Assembly (NCBI GenBank): GCA_019634795.1
Contig: JAHCAR010000024.1
Location: 1 to 36,325, forward strand
Direction of reading: 5' to 3'
From: Dokdonella sp.
Lineage (GTDB): Bacteria; Pseudomonadota; Gammaproteobacteria; Xanthomonadales; Rhodanobacteraceae
DNA length: 36,325 nucleotides
Shown: positions 15,765-26,569 of the stretch, in pieces
Position numbering within the stretch: position 1 is the stretch's first letter
How the letters are laid out: each line of letters begins with the position of its first letter
Notes under the pieces: generated by a model
What the model was told of the DNA's origin: nothing
What the model saw: only the letters and a program-made list of their open reading frames with translations
Databases searched by the model: none
Program-made: the position numbers and the translations under genes

Positions 15765-18686
15765 ATGAGCACGGCAACCGAGCGCTGGGTCGAGGTGGCT
15801 GCCCTGTTCGATGAACTGGCCGATCTGGAGCATGTCGTTCGTGCCCGGCGACTGGCTGAGCTGGAGCAGAGCGATCCCATGCTGGCAGCCGAGGTTCGGG
15901 CGCTGCTGCTGGCCGACGACGCACCCAATCCGCTGCTCGACGGCGAACTGGCATGCGAGGTCGCGGGCATCCGGGCCCAGGATGCCGCCGACCCGGTCCC
16001 GGCCGGAACGACCGGACCATGGCAACTGCTGCGTCCGCTCGGCGAGGGTGGCATGGGCGTGGTCTGGCTGGCCGAACGCACCGACGGCGCCTACGAGCAG
16101 CAGGTTGCGGTCAAGCTGCTCAAGCGCGGCATGGACACCGAGGCGATCCTGCGTCGGTTCCTGCAGGAACGGCGCATCCTTGCGCGCCTGAACCATCCGA
16201 ACATCGTGCGCCTGGTCGACGGTGGCATGAGTGCCGATGGCCGACCGTACTACGTCATGGACTTCGTCGACGGGCAGCCGATCACGCGCTACGCCGCCGA
16301 TCATCACCTCGATGTCCACTCACGCATGCGGCTGCTGGCCAGGGTCGCCGATGCGGTCGCCTACGCCCACGCGCAACTCGTCGTGCACCGCGACCTCAAG
16401 CCATCGAACGTGCTGGTCGACAGCCAGGGCGAGCCGCGCGTGCTCGATTTCGGCATCGCCAAGCTGATCGAGGAGAGTGGCGAGCAGACCCAGACCGGAA
16501 CCGGCCTGCGCGTGATGTCGCCGGCCTATGCGGCGCCCGAGCAGATCCTCGGCGAACCGATCGGCACGGCCACCGATGTCTATGCGCTTGGCCTGATGTT
16601 GTGCGAACTGCTGGTCGGGCAACTGCCGCGCCAGCGGCGCGGCGCGACCCCGGCGCAGCTGGCCCTCGAAGCGAGCCAGGAAGTCACCGACCGCGCCAGC
16701 ACGCTCGCCGCCCGCATGTCCCCGGTGCAGCTGCAGGACCTGTATGGCGACGCGGTCGAGGCTCGGCAGCTGGCGCGAACGCTGTCCGGCGATCTCGACC
16801 TGATCGTCACGACCGCGCTGCAGCGCGAGCCGTCGCGGCGCTATGCAACGGCCGCCGCCTTTGCCGATGACCTGCGCCGCTGGCTCGAGGGCCGGCCGAT
16901 TTCGGCGCGCGCCGACTCGGCGGGATACCGGCTGAAGACGTTCATCCGCAGGCATCGGGTCGGGGTCGCGGCGTCGGTGCTTGTCGCCGTCTCCTTGCTC
17001 GGAGGGCTGGGTGCGGCCCTCTGGCAGGCGCAACTCGCGCGCGCCGAGGCGCAGCGTGCGGATGTTGAACGCGGCAAGGCCGAACGCGAGCTCGCCCGCA
17101 GCGAACGCGTCAAGGATTTCATCCTGACCCTGTTCCAGGAGCAGGACCCGATCAGCCGCGCCAGTGCGGTTGCGCGAACGCCGGTTGCACTGATCCGCGA
17201 CGGCATCGCCCAGATCGACAGCAGCCTTGCCGGCGAGCCCGAACTCCAGGCACAACTGCTCAAGGACCTCGGCGAGATCCAGATCAGCCTTGATGATCGC
17301 GAAGCGGCAAAGGCAACCCTCAAGCGCGCCTGGGAGCTGCAATCGAATTTGAGCGGACCCGACAGCATCGCCACGGCCGAGGTTCTGGCCGCCTACGGTG
17401 AGGCCGTCTACGCGGTGGGAGACGTGCCGGCGTCTGCAACGCTGTTGCGCGACGCCCTGGCGAAGCTGCGCAAGGCCGGCGCCGGAAACCTGCCGCGCGC
17501 TGCGCTTGCGGAGTCGTCGCTGGCCAACATCGAGCTGGTCCAGGGCAGCAACGAGGAGGCCGAAAAGCTGGCCCGCCACGGCGTCGAGGTGTTTCGCGAT
17601 ACCTATGGCGTGGACGATGTTCGCGTCGCCAGCCGACTCGGCGTACTGGGCAAGGTGCAGCAGGAGGCGGGGAACTATCCCGACGCGCTGGCCAGCTATC
17701 GCGAAGCGCTGGCGATCGTCGCGAAGAACAACGGTGAGGAGCATGTGCGAACGGCCATGCTGCGGACCAATGTCGGCGATGTTTTGCGCGTCCAGCACAA
17801 GTACGACGAGGCGCTGGTCCAGTACCAGGCGGCGCTTGGCATCGAGCGCGCCAAACTGCCGGCCGATCATCTCTACGTGGGTGGCACGCTGTTGCGGCTC
17901 GGCGACCTGCAGCGTCGCATGGGCAATCTCGAGGCGGCGGAACGTTCGTTCACGGAATCGCTTGCGATCCTCGGCAAGACGCCGTCCGGGCAGTACGCCC
18001 AGGCCTTGCAGACCTTCGGCGGCCTGGCCCGGGCCCAGGGCCGGTTCGAGCTCGCCGCCCAGCGTTACCGGAAGTCGTTCGAGGCATTCAAGGCCGCGAC
18101 CGGCGACAGTGTCTACACCTGGATCACGGCATTGCTCGAGGTCGGCGCCCTGACCGATGCGGGCAAACTGGCCGATGCCGACAGGCTGGCGGCGCAGGCG
18201 GTCGCGGCGCTGGCCCGGGTCTCGCCCGACGACCACTACAACAACACGTTCGCCGCTTCGGTCATCGGAGGGCTACGGCTCGCCGAGAGTCGATACGACG
18301 AGGCCATCCCGCTGCTTCGTCAGACCCTCGCCGGCATGCAGACGATCTACGACAAGGATCACGCCGAAATTGCCCAGGCCCGCGTCGCACTGGCGGCGGC
18401 GCTGCTTGGCAAGCAGGAGTCCGGCCTGCGCGACGAGGCCGCCACATTGATAGGGACGGCCATCGAAACCCTGACCCGCGCCGGCGATGCCGGCAGCGAG
18501 CCGATGCTCGGTGCGGCCTATCTCGAACGCAGCCGTTTCCACCAGCAGGGCGGCGATCTCGCTGCAGCGCGCGCCGATGTCGAAGCGGCCATGGTCCGGC
18601 TGCGCACCCCCGAATACGCGCCGAAGCTGCGCCAGGCCGAAGCGCTGGCGCGCCAGCTCGGTGCGCGCGTGGACGGCAAGGCCTGA
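15765..18686 (+). CDS. Membrane Ser/Thr protein kinase with periplasmic TPR domain
   Basis: The 973-residue product begins with a short helical segment, then a Hanks-type kinase domain at about 86-375. It has the Gly loop LGEGGMGVV, catalytic Lys 117 (QVAVKLLK), HRDLKPSN (208-215), DFG (228-230) and APE (257-259), so the active site is complete. One membrane span follows (about 398-420, VAASVLVAVSLLGGLGAAL), then a short coiled segment rich in Arg and Glu and a long TPR region (GNYPDALASYREALAIV, HKYDEALVQYQAALGIE) that would be outside the cytoplasm. The ribosome binding site GGAG lies within the sigma gene's last codons. The layout suggests that an external or periplasmic signal is sensed by the TPRs and passed to the sigma factor, possibly by phosphorylation; this is inference. 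Confidence 0.94.
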   Translation: MSTATERWVEVAALFDELADLEHVVRARRLAELEQSDPMLAAEVRALLLADDAPNPLLDGELACEVAGIRAQDAADPVPAGTTGPWQLLRPLGEGGMGVVWLAERTDGAYEQQVAVKLLKRGMDTEAILRRFLQERRILARLNHPNIVRLVDGGMSADGRPYYVMDFVDGQPITRYAADHHLDVHSRMRLLARVADAVAYAHAQLVVHRDLKPSNVLVDSQGEPRVLDFGIAKLIEESGEQTQTGTGLRVMSPAYAAPEQILGEPIGTATDVYALGLMLCELLVGQLPRQRRGATPAQLALEASQEVTDRASTLAARMSPVQLQDLYGDAVEARQLARTLSGDLDLIVTTALQREPSRRYATAAAFADDLRRWLEGRPISARADSAGYRLKTFIRRHRVGVAASVLVAVSLLGGLGAALWQAQLARAEAQRADVERGKAERELARSERVKDFILTLFQEQDPISRASAVARTPVALIRDGIAQIDSSLAGEPELQAQLLKDLGEIQISLDDREAAKATLKRAWELQSNLSGPDSIATAEVLAAYGEAVYAVGDVPASATLLRDALAKLRKAGAGNLPRAALAESSLANIELVQGSNEEAEKLARHGVEVFRDTYGVDDVRVASRLGVLGKVQQEAGNYPDALASYREALAIVAKNNGEEHVRTAMLRTNVGDVLRVQHKYDEALVQYQAALGIERAKLPADHLYVGGTLLRLGDLQRRMGNLEAAERSFTESLAILGKTPSGQYAQALQTFGGLARAQGRFELAAQRYRKSFEAFKAATGDSVYTWITALLEVGALTDAGKLADADRLAAQAVAALARVSPDDHYNNTFAASVIGGLRLAESRYDEAIPLLRQTLAGMQTIYDKDHAEIAQARVALAAALLGKQESGLRDEAATLIGTAIETLTRAGDAGSEPMLGAAYLERSRFHQQGGDLAAARADVEAAMVRLRTPEYAPKLRQAEALARQLGARVDGKA

Positions 18687-18723
18687 ACCAGGCGTTGCGG
18701 CCTCGAAGCGACCGACATCCGCG

Positions 18724-19230
18724 TCATTCCGGTTTCGAGAAGTCCCTGATCAGCGAGGCGTCGAATTCGACTGCGGTGGTGGCGCCGGAACCGCCCAGCT
18801 TGAAGCTGCCGGCGACCCGTCCGGCGCTGTCGACGCTGAGCTTGAGGGCATCGCCGCCGGTCGTGCTGCTGTACTGGACAGGCGCGACATGTGCCCACCA
18901 GTTGACCGTGCCGTCGTCGCCGATTTCGATCTGCAGTCCGTCGCTGGAGGACAGCATTGCGCAACGCATGTCCGGGCAGGCGTCGATCGCGGCGCGCTGG
19001 TCGTCCGCGGTGAAGACGATGCTGCGCACCGTTTTCGTTTCGTCGAAGCGGTCGGGGCCGCTGACGTAGTAGGCATGTTTGAGGCTGATCACCAGCGGGG
19101 CGTCGGGGCCTTCGACGCTCAGGGAACCCGTGGCGGTCGTGGAAGCCGCCGCGATCGCGCCAGGCGCGATCAGGGCGGACGCGAATGAAAGCAGCAAGCT
19201 GCGGTGAATGAGGCGCGATGAAGTACGCAT
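18724..19230 (-). CDS. Small secreted protein of unknown function
   Basis: I do not recognise a family. The 168-residue product starts with a signal peptide (SLLLSFASALIAPGAIAA). The mature part is predicted beta-rich, with strands such as DAPLVISLKHAYYVSG and TVRSIVFTADDQRAAIDA, two cysteines in ACPDMRCAML that could form a disulfide, and a final beta segment (RVAGSFKLGGSGATTAVEFD). GGAG lies 7 bases before the ATG. It is convergent with the kinase gene, 37 bases away with no terminator between, and divergent from the amine oxidase. Its position between two sigma-kinase modules makes it a candidate output or ligand, but there is no direct evidence. Confidence 0.75.
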   Translation of the reverse strand: MRTSSRLIHRSLLLSFASALIAPGAIAAASTTATGSLSVEGPDAPLVISLKHAYYVSGPDRFDETKTVRSIVFTADDQRAAIDACPDMRCAMLSSSDGLQIEIGDDGTVNWWAHVAPVQYSSTTGGDALKLSVDSAGRVAGSFKLGGSGATTAVEFDASLIRDFSKPE

Positions 19231-19412
19231 GTTCGGCTCCGGCGGGCGAGTGTTCGAAGGATAGGCAGCGATCGGCTGCCTGCCTGTTGCAACGGCATAC
19301 GGCGGCTGCGGGGGCCAGCCGTCGTAGCGTGTGGAAATCCGGTGCCTTGGGCGCGTTTTCGCGCTAGGCTCGACGCCGGCCGCGCTCGGCGGCCTCGATC
19401 CGGGGAGGGGTC

Positions 19413-21002
19413 ATGGCTCGCACGGCACTGGTCGATTTGTTGCGCCGCGCTGCGGCGATTTCGGCGATTGCGCGGCAGACCGGAGAATCGGTCGACGACG
19501 CGATTGCACGCGACATTCAAATGCGCACGGACGCTTCGCGGCGCCGCTTCCTGCGCCAGTCGGTGACCGCCTCGGCCGCCTTGATGGCGGCGGCCTGTGC
19601 GCCGACCCGCATGATCACCGGTACGGGCGGTGGCGACGAGGTCATCGTGGTCGGCGCCGGCGTGGCCGGCCTGAGCTGCGCCTGGCGCCTGCGCCAGGCC
19701 GGTTTGAAGGTACGTCTCTACGAAGCGCAGGAACGTGTCGGCGGGCGCATGTTCAGCCTGCGCGACCATTTCGCCGACGGCCAGGTCTGCGAGCTTGGCG
19801 GCGAGCTGATCGACACGGGCCATGCGCGCATCCGCGCCCTGGCTGCCGAGCTCGGACTGGTCCTCGATGATCTGGCCGAGGATCCCACGCATGCCTTTGG
19901 CGATATCTGGTTTGCCGACGGTCGGCGTTACGGTGAAGCGGAGATCCTGCGCGCCTTCGCACCGCTGGCCGAAGCGATCCGCCGCGACGCGGATTCGTTG
20001 CCCGACGAGGAGATCACCTATGCGACCCCGGGCGGCTGCGAGGCGCTCGATCGCGAGTCGATGACGCAGTGGCTCGACCGCAATGGTGCCTCGGGCTGGC
20101 TGCGCAAGCTCATCGAGGTGGCCTATACGACCGAGATGGGTCTCGAATGCGAGGAGCAGTCGGCGCTCAATTTCCTCACCTTCATCGATCCGGGCACCGA
20201 GGCCTTCAGGATCTTCGGCGAGAGCGACGAGCGCTTCCATGTGCGCGGCGGCAACGATTCGATCGTACGCGCGCTCGGCGCGAAGCTCGATGATGCGATC
20301 GAGACCGGTGCCGTGCTCGAGGCCATCCGGCAATCGCCGGACGGCCACTACACGCTGAGTTTCAAGCGCGGCGGCGGCGCCTTCGAGGCGCGTGCGCCGA
20401 AGGTCGTCCTCGCCATGCCGTTCACGACCCTGCGCCGCGTGCGCATCGACGTCGAACTGCCGCCGGCCAAGCGAAGGGCCATCGACGAACTCGGCTACGG
20501 CACCAATGCCAAGCTCATGATCGGCTTCAGCGAGCGCGTCTGGCGCACGCGCCACGCCAGCGGCGGCGCGACCTACAGCGACCTGCCGTACCAGACCACC
20601 TGGGAAACCAGTCGCATGCAGCCCGGGGCGGCCGGCATCCTGACCAACTTCGTCGGCGGCACGCATGGCGTCGAGATCGGCCACGGCACGCCGAAGCAGC
20701 AGGCCGACCGCACGTCCGCCGAGCTCGACGCGATCTTTCCCCGCATCGGAGCGGCCCGCACCGGCATGCGCGAGGCGCGCATGCACTGGCCGAGCTTTCC
20801 GTGGACGCTCGGCAGCTACGCCTGCTTCCGCCCGGGGCAGTGGACGACGATCCGCGGCGCGGTCGGCGAGCGCGTCGGCAACCTGCATTTTGCCGGCGAG
20901 CATTGCGCGTTCGACAACCAGGGCTTCATGGAGGGCGGTGTCGAAACAGGCGAGTGGGCGGCGCAGGCCATACTCGGGAAGACAGAAAGCCGCGCCGCCT
21001 GA
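19413..21002 (+). CDS. Tat-exported flavin monoamine oxidase family protein
   Basis: This is an FAD-dependent amine oxidase of the monoamine oxidase or L-amino-acid oxidase type. The 529-residue product has a Tat signal, SRRRFLRQSVTASAALMAAAC, that begins only at about residue 43, after a helical leader. A cysteine follows at the end and could be a lipobox. The FAD Rossmann motif is VIVVGAGVAGLSCAWRLRQAG, followed by YEAQERVGGRM and the C-terminal FAD contact region NLHFAGEHCAFDNQGFMEGG. The substrate cannot be read from the sequence. The ATG at 19413 has GGGGAGG upstream. The product would act in the periplasm or at the outer face of the inner membrane, releasing H2O2 and ammonia from an amine. 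It is a single gene, convergent with the beta-helix gene. Confidence 0.92.
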   Translation: MARTALVDLLRRAAAISAIARQTGESVDDAIARDIQMRTDASRRRFLRQSVTASAALMAAACAPTRMITGTGGGDEVIVVGAGVAGLSCAWRLRQAGLKVRLYEAQERVGGRMFSLRDHFADGQVCELGGELIDTGHARIRALAAELGLVLDDLAEDPTHAFGDIWFADGRRYGEAEILRAFAPLAEAIRRDADSLPDEEITYATPGGCEALDRESMTQWLDRNGASGWLRKLIEVAYTTEMGLECEEQSALNFLTFIDPGTEAFRIFGESDERFHVRGGNDSIVRALGAKLDDAIETGAVLEAIRQSPDGHYTLSFKRGGGAFEARAPKVVLAMPFTTLRRVRIDVELPPAKRRAIDELGYGTNAKLMIGFSERVWRTRHASGGATYSDLPYQTTWETSRMQPGAAGILTNFVGGTHGVEIGHGTPKQQADRTSAELDAIFPRIGAARTGMREARMHWPSFPWTLGSYACFRPGQWTTIRGAVGERVGNLHFAGEHCAFDNQGFMEGGVETGEWAAQAILGKTESRAA

Positions 21003-21018
21003 CAAGCCTGCGCGTCGC

Positions 21019-22854
21019 TCAAGGATCACCGAAGCCGTCGCAGAAGATCGTGTCGCCAGCGCCGCAGCTGCGCTGGCGCTCGTAGGCGCCGAGATCGCGC
21101 ACGCCGAAGAGATTGCCCACCTCGGGCAAATCCTGGTCGTGCGGGTTGTTGTCGAGGTCGCGGTCATCGCCGACGATCGGCGGGGCAAAGTCGATGCCGA
21201 GCGAATTCAGCGCGAGCCGATAGTTTCCTGCCGCTGCATTGACGTAGGTCGGTCGCCCCAGCGCGACCCCCGCGACCGCGGGTAGCGTCGTGACGTCGCT
21301 GGAGAGTACATAGCCGACGAGCAGATCGTTCGGGTTGCCGCCATAGCCGAGCGCGTTGTTGCCGGGCTGGTCGATGATCGAATTGGCCAGGGTCAGCGGT
21401 CCACCGGCATAGATCGAATTGGTCGAGAGGATGGCGTTGTCGACCAGGGTGCAGCTATCGATGTCGAAATTGCCCGAGTCGCTGCGCAGCAGCTGGCGAC
21501 TGACGGCGTTCCCTGCGAGCAGGCAATTGGCGAGGTCCACGTTTGCGCTGCCCAGGCCATGCACCACGTAACCGCCTTCGTTGTCGCGAGCATCGACCCG
21601 GTTGATGTTGGCGTGGGAATCCTCGTCGATAAGGATCGCCGCGCCGAGCGTCGGCGTGCTCGCTGCGTCGCGCGCGTAGTTTCCCGACACCGTGTTGCAT
21701 GTCGTGCCTGCGGCGCAGCGCTGCGCCGAGGGCGGCAATCCGGTGCAAAAGTTCGATGCCTCGTTCATCCAGACCCAGCTTCCCTGTTCGCCGATCGGAT
21801 CGGTGTCGTAGTCGGCATAGACGGCGCTGCCCTCCGGAGCGCCGTTGTCGTCGAGGCGAAAGTCGAATGCACACAGATTGGCATCGTAGAAGTTGAGCGA
21901 CAGGTCGGTGTGGGACTTGAGATATACACCGCCGCCGCGCGAGGAGGCGAAGTTGCCGCTTATCCGGCCGGGTCGTTGTGGATCGATGGTGAACAGCTGC
22001 AGTTCGGCATCACCGCTGTCGCTGGCGGTGATCGCAACACCGCCGCCGAACTGTGCGGTATTGGAATAGACCACGGCCAGGCCCGACTCGCCCGGCGAGG
22101 CGATATCGGCATGGGCCGGACCCACGATGTTGATACCGCCGCCAAAGCCGTTGGATGCATCGTTCAGCCAGACCAGGGTGTTGTCCTGGAGCATCGACAT
22201 GAAGGCGTTTCCGGAGAGGCGGATTCCGCCTCCCGAGTTGGCTGCCGTATTGCCTTCGATGCGCGAATGCGCGAGTACGGTCATGCCGGCGAAGCCGCCA
22301 TTGCCGTTGAAATTGATGCCGCCGCCGAAGCGGGCGACATTGTTCTTCAGCCAGGTCGTGTCGAGCACCAGCGAGCCGCGGCCGTCGAAATGGATGCCGC
22401 CGCCATAGGTGTTGACGGCACCGTTAATGTTGTTGCCGTCACGGATCTCGAGGTACTTCAGGGTGACGTTGCTCTGGCCATGGATGTAGAGGACGCTGTC
22501 GCCGCTGTGGCCCGAACCGCTCAGGGTGACCAGCGGTACGGTGGGCACCACGCAACCGGCGGTACAGGTTGGCGGGCCGCAGCCTTCGTCGGTGCCGACC
22601 AGGACCAGGTTCTTGTTGTTGATGTCCAGGTGCTGGCCGGTCCAGGCGACTTCGCGCGTGATGTAGATCGTGCTCGGGCACACGGCATTGTCGATCGCGG
22701 CCTGGATGGACGCATCGGTGCACAGGCCATCGGTGCCGACGTAGCGCTTGTAGATGATGTCCGGTATGCAGGTGGCCTGGGCCATCGAAGCCATGAGCAG
22801 GGCCGTTGCGCACGGCAGCCAGGCCGAAGCGGTCAGGCGATGATGTGCCGACAT
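21019..22854 (-). CDS. Secreted parallel beta-helix protein with choice-of-anchor Q-like end
   Basis: The 611-residue product has a signal peptide (LPCATALLMASMAQA) and then a right-handed beta-helix. Repeating turns carry GGGI or GGGV motifs (YGGGIHFDG, FGGGINFNG, SGGGIRLSG, FGGGINIVG, FGGGVAITA, RGGGVYLKS), as in polymorphic outer-membrane proteins and pectate-lyase-like folds. The C-terminus has DDRDLDNNPHDQD and RDLGAYE, as in choice-of-anchor Q domains. It then ends in DTIFCDGFGDP, similar to the end of the endonuclease encoded at 1425-3677. The frame is open to 22911, but AAGGAG lies 6 bases before the ATG at 22854. It starts 56 bases after the kinase stop on the same strand, so it is the probable third gene of the sigma-kinase operon. 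Surface adhesion or carbohydrate binding is plausible; no catalytic residues are evident. Confidence 0.87.
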   Translation of the reverse strand: MSAHHRLTASAWLPCATALLMASMAQATCIPDIIYKRYVGTDGLCTDASIQAAIDNAVCPSTIYITREVAWTGQHLDINNKNLVLVGTDEGCGPPTCTAGCVVPTVPLVTLSGSGHSGDSVLYIHGQSNVTLKYLEIRDGNNINGAVNTYGGGIHFDGRGSLVLDTTWLKNNVARFGGGINFNGNGGFAGMTVLAHSRIEGNTAANSGGGIRLSGNAFMSMLQDNTLVWLNDASNGFGGGINIVGPAHADIASPGESGLAVVYSNTAQFGGGVAITASDSGDAELQLFTIDPQRPGRISGNFASSRGGGVYLKSHTDLSLNFYDANLCAFDFRLDDNGAPEGSAVYADYDTDPIGEQGSWVWMNEASNFCTGLPPSAQRCAAGTTCNTVSGNYARDAASTPTLGAAILIDEDSHANINRVDARDNEGGYVVHGLGSANVDLANCLLAGNAVSRQLLRSDSGNFDIDSCTLVDNAILSTNSIYAGGPLTLANSIIDQPGNNALGYGGNPNDLLVGYVLSSDVTTLPAVAGVALGRPTYVNAAAGNYRLALNSLGIDFAPPIVGDDRDLDNNPHDQDLPEVGNLFGVRDLGAYERQRSCGAGDTIFCDGFGDP

Positions 22855-22910
22855 GTCGTTCTCCTTGGATCGAACCCGGTGCTGGGCTGATCCGGAGAAC
22901 GAGGTTTGCA

Positions 22911-25721
<2,811 letters not shown>

Positions 25722-25783
25722 GCGGATTCCCGGGAAGCTGGTGGATACGCTCGGATAACGATCAATGCACGCGATTCAGGACA

Positions 25784-26329
25784 TCAATCGAGCGCGGCAT
25801 GCAGGAATGCGCGCGCAAAGCGCCAGTCGCGGTCGACCGTGCGCCGGGTCAGCTGCAGGATCGTGGCCACCTGCGCGGGCGGCAGGCCGGCGAAATAGCG
25901 CAGCTCGACGACCTGCGCGGCGCGCGCGTCGGTGGCCTCGAGCTGGCGCAGCGCTTCATCGAGGGCCAGCACCTGATCGGCATTGTCCAGCGCCGGTTGG
26001 GCATCGGCGTTCGCGGTGAAGGTGACCCGCAGCCATTCACCACCGGATTTCTGGCGGGCGCGCGCGCGCGCGCGGTCGACCAGGATATGGCGCATGGCGC
26101 GTGCCGCGTAGGCGAAGAACTGGGCAGTGTGCTCGAAGGACAGCTTGCCCGGGCCTTCGAAGCGCAGGAAGGCCTCGTGCACGAGGGCCGTGGTGTCCAG
26201 GGTACCGGGCCCGCCGCGCGCCAGCTGCCGGCTGGCCATGGCCTTGAGCCGGTCATAGACCGCCTCGAACAGGGCCGGGGCATCCGAGCTTGCCTGGGGG
26301 GCGACGCTGGAAGGAGCGGGTTCGGGCAT
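25784..26329 (-). CDS. ECF-type RNA polymerase sigma factor (TIGR02999-like, second copy)
   Basis: This 181-residue sigma factor is related to the one encoded at 15209-15760. Region 2 reads LFEAVYDRLKAMASRQLARG, then TTALVHEAFLRFEG and FFAYAARAMRHILVDRAR. Region 4 reads VVELRYFAGLPPAQVATILQ and TVDRDWRFARAFLHAAL. It has a longer, Ser/Ala-rich N-terminus (APSSVAPQASSDAPA). The ATG at 26329 has only a weak ribosome binding site. It heads a probable operon with the kinase and the beta-helix protein. The region 4 recognition helices of the two sigma factors differ, so they may read different promoters. Confidence 0.92.
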   Translation of the reverse strand: MPEPAPSSVAPQASSDAPALFEAVYDRLKAMASRQLARGGPGTLDTTALVHEAFLRFEGPGKLSFEHTAQFFAYAARAMRHILVDRARARARQKSGGEWLRVTFTANADAQPALDNADQVLALDEALRQLEATDARAAQVVELRYFAGLPPAQVATILQLTRRTVDRDWRFARAFLHAALD

Positions 26330-26470
26330 GGCGGGCTCGTCAGGGCCCGGCCAGTGTAATCCCGCATTGGATCAGAGCGGATAAGCGCGTTTTGCGGGGC
26401 CCCTGCCCCCTTCAGCCGGGGTGAATCGGCCTGATCCGACCCATTGCCGCGGCCGATGTTGCGCTGCGGC

Positions 26471-26498
26471 GTGGCAAATGTCGAAAAATCATTAGTAT
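26471..26498 (+). promoter_or_regulatory. Possible promoter of a short plus-strand transcript
   Basis: GTGGCA (26471-26476) and TAGTAT (26493-26498), 16 bases apart, each match the sigma70 hexamers at 4 of 6 positions. An imperfect dyad around CACGTG (26505-26518) follows. Together with the downstream terminator this would give a transcript of about 65 bases. Weak on its own. Confidence 0.3.
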
Positions 26499-26533
26499 TG
26501 CGTTATCACGTGTTAAGGCTCGTGGGGAGGGAG

Positions 26534-26569
26534 AACCCGCCGTGGCAGCAATGCCCGGCGGGTTTTTTT
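26534..26569 (+). terminator. Strong plus-strand intrinsic terminator without an upstream gene
   Basis: AACCCGCCG (26534-26542) pairs with CGGCGGGTT (26556-26564), extended by GGCA/TGCC around a GCAA loop with one bulged T, and followed by a run of seven T. The only genes nearby are on the minus strand: the sigma factor starting at 26329 and the sulfatase-like gene ending at 26568. It may end a small RNA, or serve weakly on the minus strand for the sulfatase-like gene, where only TTCTCCC follows the stem. Confidence 0.8.

Noticed and set aside
16320-18236. 638-codon minus-strand frame opposite the first kinase
   Set aside because: Antisense to kinase and TPR coding sequence with clear motifs; no protein-like features of its own.
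26486-26520. Integron attC-like or operator site around TTATCACGTGTTAA
   Set aside because: Only an imperfect short dyad; no paired attC core sites and no integrase nearby.
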